A DNA stretch of 64,000 nt from Myxococcales bacterium (GTDB lineage Bacteria > Myxococcota_A > Polyangia > Haliangiales > Haliangiaceae), in contig JADJGV010000006.1 of the NCBI GenBank assembly GCA_016707895.1, positions 186,001 to 250,000 of the forward strand, read 5' to 3'. A program made the position numbers and the translations under genes. Below the pieces are notes generated by a model. That model made no database searches and was not told the origin of the DNA. It saw nothing but the letters and a program-made list of their open reading frames with translations. Positions 47,328-55,899 of this stretch are shown in pieces (position 1 is the stretch's first letter; every line of letters starts with the position of its first letter).

Positions 47328-49841
47328 CTACGCGGTCCGGCCCGCCAGCGCGGCGCGCACCCGCGCCGCCAGGTCGGCGAACGCGAACGGCTTCTGCAGG
47401 AACTGCACGTCCGACGGGATCACGCCGCGCGGCGCCAGCACCTCGGCGCTGTAGCCCGACACGTAGAGCACGCCGACGCCGGGCCGGGCCTTGGCCACCT
47501 CGGCGTAGAGCTCGCGGCCGTTGAGGTCGGGCATCACCACGTCGGTCACCAGGAGGTCGATCGGGCACGGGTGCTCGTGCGCGATGGCGAGCGCCTCGCG
47601 GCCGCTGCGGGCCACCAGCACCGCGTAGCCGAGGCGCTCGAGCATCGTCGCGGTCAGGTCGAGCACCAGCTGCTCGTCCTCGACCACCAGCACGGTCTCG
47701 GCGCCGCCGATCGGGCGCGCCGCGGCGGCCATGGCGGGCGCGAGCACGGGCGCGGTGCGCGGCAGGTAGATCGCGAACGTCGTGCCCTGCCCCGGCGCGC
47801 TGGTCACCTCGATGAACCCGTCGTTCTGCTTGACGATCCCGTAGACCGTCGCCGCGCCGAGGCCGGTCCCCTTGCCGGGCTCCTTGGTGGTGAAGAACGG
47901 CTCGAACATGTGGGCCAGCACGTCGGCGTCCATGCCGCAGCCGGTGTCGGCCACGGTCAACCGGACGTAGGCGCCCGGCCGCGCCCCGGGGGTGCGCGCG
48001 ACGTGGGCGGCGTCGACCTCGACGTTGGCGGTGGCCAGGGTCAGCCGCCCGACGCCGGCGATCGCGTCGCGGGCGTTGACCGCCAGGTTGGCGAGGATCT
48101 GATCGATCTGGCTGGGATCGACCTCGACCGGCCACAGCGCCAACGCCGGGTGCCACGCCAGCTCGATGTCCTCGCCGATCAGCCGGCGCAGCAGCTTGAG
48201 CATGCCGCCGACCGCGTCGTTGAGATCCATCACCTGCGGCCGGATCGGCTGTCGGCGCGCGAACGACAGCAGCTGCCGCGTGAGGTCGGCCGAGCGCTGC
48301 GCCGCCGAGCGGATGTCGACCAGATCGGCGTAGCTCGCGTGACCGGGGCCGAGGTCGAGCATCACCAGCTCGGTGAGGCCGAGGATCGCGCCGAGCATGT
48401 TGTTGAAGTCGTGGGCCACGCCGCCGGCCAGGCGCCCGACCGACTCGAGCTTCTGGGCCTGGGCCAGCTCGGCCTGCAAGAGCGCCCGCGCAGCGTCGGC
48501 GGCCTTGCGCGCGGTGATGTCTTCCTTGACCGCGACGTAGTGGGTCACCTCGCCGGCGGCGTTGCGCAGCGGCGAGATCGTCGCGTGCTCCCAGAACAGC
48601 GTGCCGTCCTTGCGGCGGTTGTGCAGCTCGCCCTCCCACACCTGGCCGGCGGTGATCGTCGCCCACAGCTCGGCGTAGCGCTCGGACGGCACCTGCCCGG
48701 ACTTGAGCAGCCGCGCGTGCTGGCCGACCGCCTCGGCGGCGGTGTAGCCGGTGACCCGCGTGAACCACGGGTTGACGTACTCGATGGTGCCGTCGATGCC
48801 GGTGACCTCGATCGCCACCGGGCTCTGCTCCACCGCCATCGAGGTCTGGCGCAGCCCGTCCTCGATCCGGCGACGCTCGGTGATGTCCTGCAGGTAGCCG
48901 GTCAGGGCCACGACCCGGCCATCGGCGCCGCGCACGGCCTCGCCGGCGGCGTGGACCCAGCGGACCTGCCCGTCGGGGCGGAGCAGCCGACAGGTGAGCG
49001 GCCGCGGCGTGCCGTCGGCCAGGGCGGCGACGATCAGCGCGGTGGCCGCGGGGCGATCCTCGGGGTGGACCAGCTGGGCCAGGCCGGCGCGGATGTCGTG
49101 CACGAAGTCGGCGCGATCGACGCCGACGATCGCGTAGACCTCGTCGGAGCAGATCACCCGCCCCGACGCGAGCTCGAGCCGCCAGCTGCCCAGGTGCGAG
49201 ACCGCCTCGGCGCGGGCCAGGAGCGCCGACTTGTCGGCCAGCGCGCGCTGCGCGGCGTCGCGCTCGAGCCGCTGGCGCAGCGCCGCCAGCCCGAACGCCA
49301 GGCTGTCGGCCAGCTCTTGCAGCAGCTTCAGCTCGGCGGCGTCGAACGCGTCGACCCGATCGGCGTAGAACGACAGCGCGCCGAGCGTCACGCCGTCGTG
49401 GCGCAGCGGCAGCGCCGCCGACGACGCCAGCGTGAACGCCTGGGCCCGGGCCCGCCACGGGCCGAACGCGGGATCGGTCATGAGGTCGTGGACCACCCGC
49501 GGCTGGCCGGTGCGCACCGCGGTCCCGGTCGGCCCCTGGCCGCGCTCGTCGTCGGCCCACGACACGTCCAGGCCCTCGACGTACGCCGCCGCCGGGCCGG
49601 CGCCGGCGACGGGACGCACCGCGCGGTCCGGCGCGGGATCGGCGACGCCGACCCACACCAGCCGGTAGCCGCCGTGCGCGACCGCCAGCTCGCAGATCGC
49701 CGCCATCAGCGACGGCTCGTCGACGGCGCGCACCGTGGCGCGCACGCAGGCGTTGACCAGCGCCAGCGCCCGGCTCAGCCGCTCGAGCTCGTCCGTGGGC
49801 GCGGCGACACCGTCCCGATCGTGGGGCCCCCCGGCCGTCAT
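47328..49841 (-). CDS. Hybrid sensor histidine kinase (GAF-PAS-PAS-HK-REC)
   Basis: 837 residues, no transmembrane segment. Order: GAF-like (about 25-180), PAS (about 195-320, with HPEDRPAATALI and VRWVHAAGEAV), PAS (about 330-455, ending VAVKEDITARK), HisKA with GGVAHDFNNMLGAILG, HATPase with ILANLAVNARDAI, ADTGCGMDADV and GKGTGLGAATV, and a C-terminal receiver with Asp in LLVTDVVMPDLNG. The internal phosphorelay can signal to a separate HPt or regulator. ATG 49841 has an AAGAAT box seven bases upstream. It is divergent from the tetR gene, whose operator may also affect it. Confidence 0.88.
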   Translation of the reverse strand: MTAGGPHDRDGVAAPTDELERLSRALALVNACVRATVRAVDEPSLMAAICELAVAHGGYRLVWVGVADPAPDRAVRPVAGAGPAAAYVEGLDVSWADDERGQGPTGTAVRTGQPRVVHDLMTDPAFGPWRARAQAFTLASSAALPLRHDGVTLGALSFYADRVDAFDAAELKLLQELADSLAFGLAALRQRLERDAAQRALADKSALLARAEAVSHLGSWRLELASGRVICSDEVYAIVGVDRADFVHDIRAGLAQLVHPEDRPAATALIVAALADGTPRPLTCRLLRPDGQVRWVHAAGEAVRGADGRVVALTGYLQDITERRRIEDGLRQTSMAVEQSPVAIEVTGIDGTIEYVNPWFTRVTGYTAAEAVGQHARLLKSGQVPSERYAELWATITAGQVWEGELHNRRKDGTLFWEHATISPLRNAAGEVTHYVAVKEDITARKAADAARALLQAELAQAQKLESVGRLAGGVAHDFNNMLGAILGLTELVMLDLGPGHASYADLVDIRSAAQRSADLTRQLLSFARRQPIRPQVMDLNDAVGGMLKLLRRLIGEDIELAWHPALALWPVEVDPSQIDQILANLAVNARDAIAGVGRLTLATANVEVDAAHVARTPGARPGAYVRLTVADTGCGMDADVLAHMFEPFFTTKEPGKGTGLGAATVYGIVKQNDGFIEVTSAPGQGTTFAIYLPRTAPVLAPAMAAAARPIGGAETVLVVEDEQLVLDLTATMLERLGYAVLVARSGREALAIAHEHPCPIDLLVTDVVMPDLNGRELYAEVAKARPGVGVLYVSGYSAEVLAPRGVIPSDVQFLQKPFAFADLAARVRAALAGRTA

Positions 49842-49876
49842 CGGGGATATTCTTAGCACGTCCGCCGACGCGCGGC

Positions 49877-49912
49877 AAAGTGAGTGACCGCTCACTTTCT
49901 TCCTGGTAAGGT
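49877..49912 (+). promoter_or_regulatory. TetR autoregulatory operator and promoter
   Basis: AAAGTGAG-N6-CTCACTTT (49877-49898) is a perfect inverted repeat with 8-base arms. It covers the -35 element GTGACC (49884-49889), 17 bases upstream of -10 TAAGGT (49907-49912), which ends seven bases before GTG 49920. Binding would block RNA polymerase, the classical TetR layout. The divergent kinase gene starts only 36 bases away on the other side. Confidence 0.65.
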
Positions 49913-49919
49913 GCCTCCC

Positions 49920-50588
49920 GTGCCTCGCAGCCAGCCCGCGCTCGCCCCACGCCGCCGCACGCTGCGGCCGGCCCCGGCGCGCCAGGCCCGGGCCGTGCGC
50001 ACCCGCACGCAGCTGGTCGCCGCCGCCCGCGGGCTGCTCGGCGATCGCGGCCTGGCCGGCGCGCCGACCGCCGCCGTCGCCGTCCGGGCCCGCGTGTCTC
50101 ACGGCGCGCTGTTCCGGCACTTCCCGCACAAGACCGACCTCTTGCTGGCGGTCACCGAGGCGATCCTCGCCGACCTGCGCGGCGCGTTCGCCGCCGAGCT
50201 GGGGCCGACCCCGACCGGCGATCCGCTGACCGCCGCGTGCGCGGCGCTGTGGCGGGTGTTCCGGCGCCCCGACATGCGGGTCGTGCTGGAGATCTACGTC
50301 GCGGCGCGCACCGACGGCGAGTTGGCCCATGGGCTGGCGCCGGTGCTGGCCCACCACCAGGCGCTGCTCATCGCCGAGGCCCGCCGCCTGTTCCCGGCCG
50401 CGGCCGCCGGCAACCCCGAGTTCGACGACGCGGTCATGGCGATCGTCTACGCGATGCAAGGCGCGGCCATCGGGCTGTTCTCGCCTCAGCCCGACGCCGA
50501 GATCGTCCACCTGGCGTTCCTCGAGCGGCTGGCGCGGCGCGAGCTGGCGCGGCGGCCCCCGCCCTCCCCTCACCGAAAGCAGGCCTGA
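49920..50588 (+). CDS. TetR-family repressor
   Basis: 222 residues. N-terminal TetR HTH: RTRTQLVAAARGLLGDRGLAGAPTAAVAVRARVSHGALFRHFPHKTDLLLAV, positions about 22-75. The C-terminal half is helical and variable, as is usual for the ligand-binding domain. GTG 49920 lies directly after a promoter whose -35 is inside a 22-base inverted repeat. It forms an operon with the desaturase gene, which begins two bases after its stop. Probable role: a repressor that senses a lipid-like compound and releases this operon (inference). Confidence 0.88.
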   Translation: MPRSQPALAPRRRTLRPAPARQARAVRTRTQLVAAARGLLGDRGLAGAPTAAVAVRARVSHGALFRHFPHKTDLLLAVTEAILADLRGAFAAELGPTPTGDPLTAACAALWRVFRRPDMRVVLEIYVAARTDGELAHGLAPVLAHHQALLIAEARRLFPAAAAGNPEFDDAVMAIVYAMQGAAIGLFSPQPDAEIVHLAFLERLARRELARRPPPSPHRKQA

Positions 50589-50590
50589 CC

Positions 50591-51463
50591 GTGTCGGTGC
50601 TGATCTACCTCGCCATCCCGGTGTTCCTGATCACCCTCGCGATCGAGGCGGCGTGGGCGCGTCGCCGCAAGGGCGATCCGCGGATCATCGGCTACACCAC
50701 CAAGGACACGTTCGCCAGCCTGGCGATGGGCCTGGGCAACGTCGGCATCGCCGCCGTCACCAAGCTCGGCACGTTCGCGCTGATGACGTGGCTCTACCAG
50801 TACCGCGTCGCGACGCTGCCCAACCTGTGGTGGACCTGGGTGCTGCTCTTCTTCGCCGAGGACTTCTGCTACTACTGGTTCCACCGCGCCAGCCACGAGG
50901 TGCGCGCGCTGTGGGCGGCCCACGTCAACCACCACTCGAGCGAGCACTACAACCTGTCGACGGCGCTGCGCCAGTCGTGGACCACGCCGTTCACCGCGCC
51001 GGCGTTCTGGCTGGTGCTGCCGCTCGTCGGGTTCGCGCCGTGGATGGTGTTCACCCAGCAGGCGATCAGCCTGCTCTACCAGTACTGGATCCACACCGAG
51101 GCCATCGACCGGCTGCCGGCGCCGCTCGAGTTCGTGTTCAACACGCCGTCGCACCACCGCGTCCACCACGGCGCGAACCCCGAGTACCTCGACCGCAACC
51201 ACGGCGGCATCCTGATCATCTGGGACCGGCTGTTCGGCACGTTCGCGCCCGAGCGCGCCCGGGTGCGCTACGGCCTCACCGAGAACATCCGCACGTTCAA
51301 GCCGCACGTGATCGCGTTCCACGAGTGGATCGCGATGGCGCGCGACGCCCGCCGCGCGCCCACGTGGCGCGCCGCGCTCGGCTACCTGCTCCGCCCCCCG
51401 GGCTGGCGCCACGACGGCGCGGGCAAGACCGCGCGCGAGGTGATGGCCGCCTCGTCGACGTGA
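50591..51463 (+). CDS. Sterol desaturase / fatty acid hydroxylase family membrane enzyme
   Basis: 290 residues, integral membrane protein with about four hydrophobic segments. Di-iron His boxes are all present: HRASH (in FHRASHEVRALWAAHVNHH), HVNHHSSEH and HHRVHHG, the pattern of the sterol desaturase/fatty acid hydroxylase superfamily. Extra His residues (NHGGIL, HEWIAM) complete the cluster. Such enzymes use O2 to hydroxylate or desaturate fatty acids, sterols or ether lipids. GTG 50591 follows the tetR stop by two bases, so it is transcribed with tetR and should be repressed by it. Alkylglycerol monooxygenase-like activity is possible. Confidence 0.85.
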   Translation: MSVLIYLAIPVFLITLAIEAAWARRRKGDPRIIGYTTKDTFASLAMGLGNVGIAAVTKLGTFALMTWLYQYRVATLPNLWWTWVLLFFAEDFCYYWFHRASHEVRALWAAHVNHHSSEHYNLSTALRQSWTTPFTAPAFWLVLPLVGFAPWMVFTQQAISLLYQYWIHTEAIDRLPAPLEFVFNTPSHHRVHHGANPEYLDRNHGGILIIWDRLFGTFAPERARVRYGLTENIRTFKPHVIAFHEWIAMARDARRAPTWRAALGYLLRPPGWRHDGAGKTAREVMAASST

Positions 51464-51484
51464 GCGCGGCCGGCGGACGTATGC

Positions 51485-51490
51485 CAGAAT
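51485..51490 (+). promoter_or_regulatory. -10 box CAGAAT, leaderless promoter
   Basis: CAGAAT ends six bases before the GTG at 51497. Confidence 0.35.
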
Positions 51491-51496
51491 GCGCCG

Positions 51497-52639
51497 GTGC
51501 GCGTAGCCATCGCCCTCCTCGTCGTCGCCGCCGCCTGTAGCTCGAAGAGCGCCGGCGCCCCCACGCCGCCGCCGCCCACCCCCGCCGCCGACGCCGCGGT
51601 CGCGCCGCCGCCGGCCGACCCGCGGGTCGCGCGCGGCCAGGCCGCGTTCCAGAAGTACTGCGCGCTGTGCCACGGCCCCGAGGCCAAGGGCTACGTCGCC
51701 GATCACGCGCCGTCGCTGGTGTCGACGACGTTCCTCGAGAGCGCCGACGACACGTTCATCGCCCGATCGATCGAGCTGGGCCGCCCCAACACGCCGATGG
51801 CCGGCTACGGCAAGGAGCTCGGCGGCCCGCTGTCCGACGCCGACATCGTCGACATCGTCGCGTGGCTGCGCCACCAGCGGCCGACCTACAAGGCGCCACC
51901 GCCGGCCACGGGCAAGGGCGACGCCAAGGCCGGCGCCGCGCTCTACGCCAGCGCCTGCCAGAAGTGCCACGGCGATCCCACGACCCGCGCCGAGGCGGTG
52001 CAGCTCGGCCACCCGGTGTTCCTCGCGCTCGCCTCCGATGCGTTCCTGCGCGACGCGATCGTGCGCGGCCGGCCCGACACGCCGATGATGGCGTTCGGCG
52101 CCGCGCTGAGCCCGCAGCAGATCGACGACCTGGTGGCGCACCTGCGCGCCTGGGCCACGCCGCCGGTCCCGCCCGCGCCGCCGCCGGTCCCGACGCCGAC
52201 CGGCCCGGTGGTGCTCAACCCCAAGGGCAAGGCCCCGTCCTTCACGCTGCGCGACGATCGCTTCGTGCCGTCGGCGCAGGTCGCCGCTGCGCTCAAGCAG
52301 AAGAAGCAGCTGGTGATCGTCGACTCCCGGCCGCCGTCGGACTGGCTGGCGCTGCGGATCCCCGGCGCGATCTCGATCCCGCACTACGAGCCGGCCGGCA
52401 TCGACAAGATCCCGAACGACGGCACGTGGGTGCTGGCCTACTGCGCGTGTCCGCACCACGCCTCGGGCATCATCGTCGACGAGCTGCGCAAGCGCGGGTT
52501 CAAGCACACGGCGGTGATCGACGAGGGCATCCTGTTCTGGCACCAGCAGGGCTACCCGGTGGAAGGCACCGCGGCGGGCCAGCCGCTGCCGAAGGCCCCG
52601 CCGGGCGCCGCGGCGCACGACCACGACCACGTGCATTGA
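51497..52639 (+). CDS. Exported di-haem cytochrome c with rhodanese domain
   Basis: 380 residues. Lipoprotein signal VRVAIALLVVAAACSS (lipobox AAAC). Two cytochrome c domains: CALCH (YCALCHGPEA, near residue 57) and CQKCH (near 155), each followed by an axial Met in a TPM motif (NTPMAGYG and DTPMMAFG). After a Pro-rich linker, residues 255-360 are a rhodanese domain with VIVDSRPPSDW and the active site YCACPHHA; this Cys would carry a persulfide. A C-terminal His-rich tail (HDHDHVH) may bind metal. The combination suggests electron transfer coupled to sulfur chemistry in the periplasm. GTG start is supported by CAGAAT six bases upstream. Confidence 0.85.
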   Translation: MRVAIALLVVAAACSSKSAGAPTPPPPTPAADAAVAPPPADPRVARGQAAFQKYCALCHGPEAKGYVADHAPSLVSTTFLESADDTFIARSIELGRPNTPMAGYGKELGGPLSDADIVDIVAWLRHQRPTYKAPPPATGKGDAKAGAALYASACQKCHGDPTTRAEAVQLGHPVFLALASDAFLRDAIVRGRPDTPMMAFGAALSPQQIDDLVAHLRAWATPPVPPAPPPVPTPTGPVVLNPKGKAPSFTLRDDRFVPSAQVAAALKQKKQLVIVDSRPPSDWLALRIPGAISIPHYEPAGIDKIPNDGTWVLAYCACPHHASGIIVDELRKRGFKHTAVIDEGILFWHQQGYPVEGTAAGQPLPKAPPGAAAHDHDHVH

Positions 52640-52675
52640 CGGGGACGGGGACGGTCGGCGATCTCCCACGTGAGA

Positions 52676-52717
52676 TCCGGCTCCGGCTCCGGTTCCGGCT
52701 CCGGCTCCGGCTCCGGG
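52676..52717. repeat. TCCGGC hexamer repeat, seven units
   Basis: Seven tandem copies of TCCGGC (with two single-base variants) lie between the cytochrome-rhodanese gene and the next operon. The same GGCTCC-type hexamer encodes the Gly/Ser repeats of the kinase at 24830-25075, here in non-coding DNA. Likely a simple-sequence expansion. Confidence 0.75.
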
Positions 52718-52877
52718 GTTGGGCACGGGCACGGGGTCTGCGCACCGCTATATAAGGACTTGCTGGAGTCGGTTGACCCCGGGTGGGGCTGAGGGCTCCG
52801 GCGCCCCGGCCCCCAGCGGCCAAAACCGCCGTCATGGCGGGTGATCGCGGGGGGCGCGGCCGGCACGGCGGTTGCTG

Positions 52878-52883
52878 TACCCT
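52878..52883 (+). promoter_or_regulatory. -10 box TACCCT for the cytochrome cluster
   Basis: TGTACCCT, ending seven bases before an in-frame ATG at 52891. With start codon 52954 it gives a leader of about 65 bases. No good -35 is visible. Confidence 0.35.
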
Positions 52884-52953
52884 GGGGGGTATGCTGGGCT
52901 CCCAACCTTTCCGAGCGGTTCCGGTGAGTCGCCGGGCGGCCTTCGAGGTCTTG

Positions 52954-54072
52954 ATGCGCCGCCTGTCGATGGTGCGGCTGTCGGCGCTGGCCCTGGCCAC
53001 GCTGGCGGTCGCCTGCACCGGCGAGATCGTCGACCCGTCAGGGAACGCGGCCAAGGCCGCCGCCGCGGCGTTCAAGTCCGACGTCGAGCCGACCCTGACC
53101 TCGAAGTGCGGGGTCTGCCACACCGGCACGGCGTTCCCCCAGTTCATGCGCCCCGATCCCACGCTGCGCGACGGCGTGCTGAAGTTCGATGGCGGCAAGC
53201 TGCTCAACCTCGACGATCCCCAGCAGAGCCGGCTCGCGGTCTACGCGTCGAGCCAGGCCCACGCGATGGTCGGCACCAACTACCAGCCGGCCGAGGCGGC
53301 GAAGGTCGTGGCGTGGGCCGAGCTCGAGGCGCTGGCCGCCGGCAAGATGCCGGCGCCGACCATCGAGAGCCCGGTCATCACGCCGGTGGTCGGCCAGAAC
53401 ACGATCGACCTCGGCGCGCTGGGCCTGACCGGCACGGTGTTCAAGTTCGACTACCAGCCGCTGGCCACCGGCATGTACCTGTCGCGGATCTCGGTGACCG
53501 CCGGCGCCGGCGGCGTCCGCCTGACCCACCCGCTGTTCGTGGTGTGGGACGGCAACAACCCGGTGCCCGATCCGATCGATCGCTTCGGCGACATCGACCT
53601 GACGGTCGCCGAGATGACCACCAGCTCGGTCGGCGGCGGCACCGCGGTGTTCGTCGAGGTGCCGCCGACCGCGCCCCTGTCGCTGTACTTCAAGGCCGCG
53701 ACCTTCGCCAACGGCATGCCGCCGTCGACCGACGGCGGCACCACCGGCGGCGGCTGCAAGGCGGTCGCGCAGTTCACCGCCGCGGTGCGCGGCCCGCTCA
53801 CCGCGAGCTGCACCAGCTGCCACGCCGGCGGCAACGGCGGCGCCACCGCGGCCACCGACATGACCAAGCTCGCCGACGACGCCCAGCAGGCGGCGGCGTG
53901 CGCGCAGATCCTGTCGCGGGTGTCCAAGCTGACCCCCGACCAGAGCGCGCTGTTCGTCTCGGCCCAGCCCAACTCGGGCCTCAACCACCCGTTCAAGTTC
54001 CCCAGCGACACCGAGTTCCAGGCCTTCAAGGCGGCGATCCTGCCGTGGATCACCGCCGAGGCCGCCCCGTGA
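52954..54072 (+). CDS. Exported di-haem-type lipoprotein
   Basis: 372 residues. Lipoprotein signal MRRLSMVRLSALALATLAVACTG (lipobox AVAC). Two haem c motifs: KCGVCHTGTAFP (near residue 52) and CTSCHAGG (near 288). Between them is a beta-rich region (VVWDGNNPVPDPIDRFG). It resembles the cytochrome-type proteins that accompany exported sulfatase-like genes in Myxococcota and Planctomycetes. Start 52954 has GAGG about six bases upstream and gives a normal signal peptide; the upstream ATG 52891 would put 21 extra residues ahead of it. It leads a four-gene operon to 57303. Confidence 0.7.
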   Translation: MRRLSMVRLSALALATLAVACTGEIVDPSGNAAKAAAAAFKSDVEPTLTSKCGVCHTGTAFPQFMRPDPTLRDGVLKFDGGKLLNLDDPQQSRLAVYASSQAHAMVGTNYQPAEAAKVVAWAELEALAAGKMPAPTIESPVITPVVGQNTIDLGALGLTGTVFKFDYQPLATGMYLSRISVTAGAGGVRLTHPLFVVWDGNNPVPDPIDRFGDIDLTVAEMTTSSVGGGTAVFVEVPPTAPLSLYFKAATFANGMPPSTDGGTTGGGCKAVAQFTAAVRGPLTASCTSCHAGGNGGATAATDMTKLADDAQQAAACAQILSRVSKLTPDQSALFVSAQPNSGLNHPFKFPSDTEFQAFKAAILPWITAEAAP

Positions 54073-54089
54073 TCCGCAAGGAGCGCACC

Positions 54090-55229
54090 ATGCGCAGCGT
54101 CCGCGTCTTCCTCGCGCTCGGCCTGGCCGGCGCCGCCTGCGGTGGAGCGACCTCCACCCCCGACGACACCGGCGACGACGTGCCGGCCGACGAATGGGAT
54201 CGCCGCCTCGGCGACCGCGTCGTCGACTACAACGCCGCGCTGCGCACCGCCGCGCTGCGGCTGACCGGCGACCTGCCGACCTTGGCCGAGATCAAGGCGG
54301 TCGCCGACGCCGGCGACCCCGCCGCGCAGAAGGTGGTCTACGAGTCGCTCCTGCGCAGCTACCTCGAGGGCCCGCGCTTCGCCGGCCAGATGCTGCGGTT
54401 CTGGCGCGACACGATGCGCCTCGGCGAGTCGGCGACGATGGACACCGCGCCGCGGTTCGCCGCGCAGCTGACCGTCGAGAACCGCGGCTACGCCGAGCTG
54501 CTCACCGCCACCACCGGCACCTGCCCGACGTACGACGGCGCGGCCGGCACCTTCGCCGCGGCCGACTGCGACAACGGCGTGGCGACCGCGGCCGGCGTGC
54601 TGAGCAACCCGGCGGTGATGGCGCAGTTCAGCTCGAACATGGCGTTCCGGCGGGTGCGCTGGGTGCAGGAGACCTTCGCCTGCACCGCGTTCCCCGCCGA
54701 GCTGACCGGCGCCCAGCCCGAGGGCGCGCCGGCGTTCCTGTCGCCGTGGCCGATGGAGTCGATCGCCGGCACCGCCAACGGCGGCACCGTCGACTTCCAC
54801 GACCAGAGCGCGGTCATCTGCGCCAACTGCCACACGACGATGAACCACCTGGCGCCGCTGTTCGCCAACTTCGACGACGCCGGCCAGCTGCAGAGCACGA
54901 TCCAGGTCAAGACGCCGCTGCCCGGCAACCCGCTGGCGCTGCGGACCGACTGGCTGCCCGGCGCCGAGCCGACCGCGTGGCGCTTCGGCGCGCCGGCCGC
55001 CGACCTGCCGGCGCTGGGCGCGGCGATGGCCGCCGACCCGGCGATCGCCGAGTGCGCGGTGGCGCGGCTGTGGAACTGGGCGCTGGGGCGCGGCGACATC
55101 GTCGACACCCTGGCCACCGTGCCGTCGGAGGTCATCACCGCCCAGGTGGCGGCGTTCACCGGCAACGGCATGAAGCTGAAGGACGCGATCTTCGCGGTGT
55201 ACACCTCCGACGACTTCGTGAGGTTCTGA
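54090..55229 (+). CDS. Exported DUF1588/DUF1592-like cytochrome-type lipoprotein
   Basis: 379 residues. Lipoprotein signal MRSVRVFLALGLAGAACGG (lipobox GAAC). The C-terminal half has a haem c motif, CANCHTTMNHLAPLFANFDDAG, and the end DAIFAVYTSDDFVRF is typical of the planctomycete/myxobacterial cytochrome families with DUF1588/DUF1592 (the DUF names are by pattern resemblance only). AAGGAG lies seven bases before ATG 54090. ATG of the next gene overlaps the stop (TGATG), so the unit is tightly coupled. Confidence 0.7.
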   Translation: MRSVRVFLALGLAGAACGGATSTPDDTGDDVPADEWDRRLGDRVVDYNAALRTAALRLTGDLPTLAEIKAVADAGDPAAQKVVYESLLRSYLEGPRFAGQMLRFWRDTMRLGESATMDTAPRFAAQLTVENRGYAELLTATTGTCPTYDGAAGTFAAADCDNGVATAAGVLSNPAVMAQFSSNMAFRRVRWVQETFACTAFPAELTGAQPEGAPAFLSPWPMESIAGTANGGTVDFHDQSAVICANCHTTMNHLAPLFANFDDAGQLQSTIQVKTPLPGNPLALRTDWLPGAEPTAWRFGAPAADLPALGAAMAADPAIAECAVARLWNWALGRGDIVDTLATVPSEVITAQVAAFTGNGMKLKDAIFAVYTSDDFVRF

Positions 55230-55891
55230 TGCGTACCTCCCTGCTCCTCCCCTCGCTGGCGCTCCTGGCGCTCGGCTGCACCGGCGAGCTCGCCACCGAC
55301 GAGCCGCCGCTGCCCACCGGCAACGCCTCGGCCGGCACCGACAACACCTTCGATCACCCCGACTCCAACATCGACGTCTGGGAGCTGCTCGATCGGATGA
55401 AGGCCGAGGGCCCGCCGCGCTACTCGGCGCGCATGCACGCGTGCGCCAAGCTCAAGTACGACACGCTCGGCCGGCTGCTCGGCTCGCGCGGCGTCGACCT
55501 GGCCGCCACCGGCGCGCTGTCGGCCGGCAAGCTCTACCGGGACGGCGATCAGGCGCTGGGCGCGCCCAACTTCGCCGCGCGCCAGCGCGAGTCGCGCGAG
55601 CTCACCACCGCCACCGCGTCGAGGATGTTCGACATCTTCGTGCAGGCGGCGCCCGAGATCATCGCGGCGATGCCCGGCCTGCCGGCGTGCCAGATCGCCG
55701 GCCAGGGCGCGACGATGTTCAACGCCGACAACCAGTGCAACCCCGACGGCATCACCTGCCTGCTCGGCGTGCCCGCGACCCCCAGCCACCTCGAGCTGTG
55801 CAACCTGGCCGTGACCCGCGCCAGCGACGTCGAGAAGGGCAAGCGGATCGCGGTCGCATCCCTCCTGGCCGCCGCCAACACCTGCGAGTGA
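55229..55891 (+). CDS. Exported lipoprotein of the cytochrome cluster
   Basis: 220 residues. Lipoprotein signal MRTSLLLPSLALLALGCTG (lipobox ALGC). The mature part has four Cys in the second half (PACQIAG, NQCNPDGITC, HLELCNLA) and an additional MHACAKL, suggesting disulfides. No haem motif (CxxCH) is present. No family is recognised. It starts one base inside the previous gene's stop and is followed eight bases downstream by the Tat-exported protein, so it is probably a partner in the same complex. Confidence 0.6.
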   Translation: MRTSLLLPSLALLALGCTGELATDEPPLPTGNASAGTDNTFDHPDSNIDVWELLDRMKAEGPPRYSARMHACAKLKYDTLGRLLGSRGVDLAATGALSAGKLYRDGDQALGAPNFAARQRESRELTTATASRMFDIFVQAAPEIIAAMPGLPACQIAGQGATMFNADNQCNPDGITCLLGVPATPSHLELCNLAVTRASDVEKGKRIAVASLLAAANTCE

Positions 55892-55899
55892 GGACGCCG

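Larger units (their letters stand above)
52640..52953. other. Intergenic stretch of about 310 bases
   Basis: No gene is supported here. Contents seen: (a) a TCCGGC hexamer tandem repeat at 52676-52717; (b) an AT-rich element CTATATAAGG at 52748-52757 in otherwise GC-rich DNA, without a well-placed -35; (c) a small hairpin CCGCC-GTCAT-GGCGG at 52825-52839; and (d) the -10 TACCCT at 52878-52883 for the next gene. An ATG at 52891 lies seven bases after the -10, but the preferred start of the next gene is 52954. Confidence 0.5.

Noticed and set aside
52748..52757. CTATATAAGG as a housekeeping promoter of the downstream operon
   Set aside because: No -35 at a normal distance; the nearest TTGGGC is 24-25 bases away. 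The TACCCT box nearer the gene is more likely.
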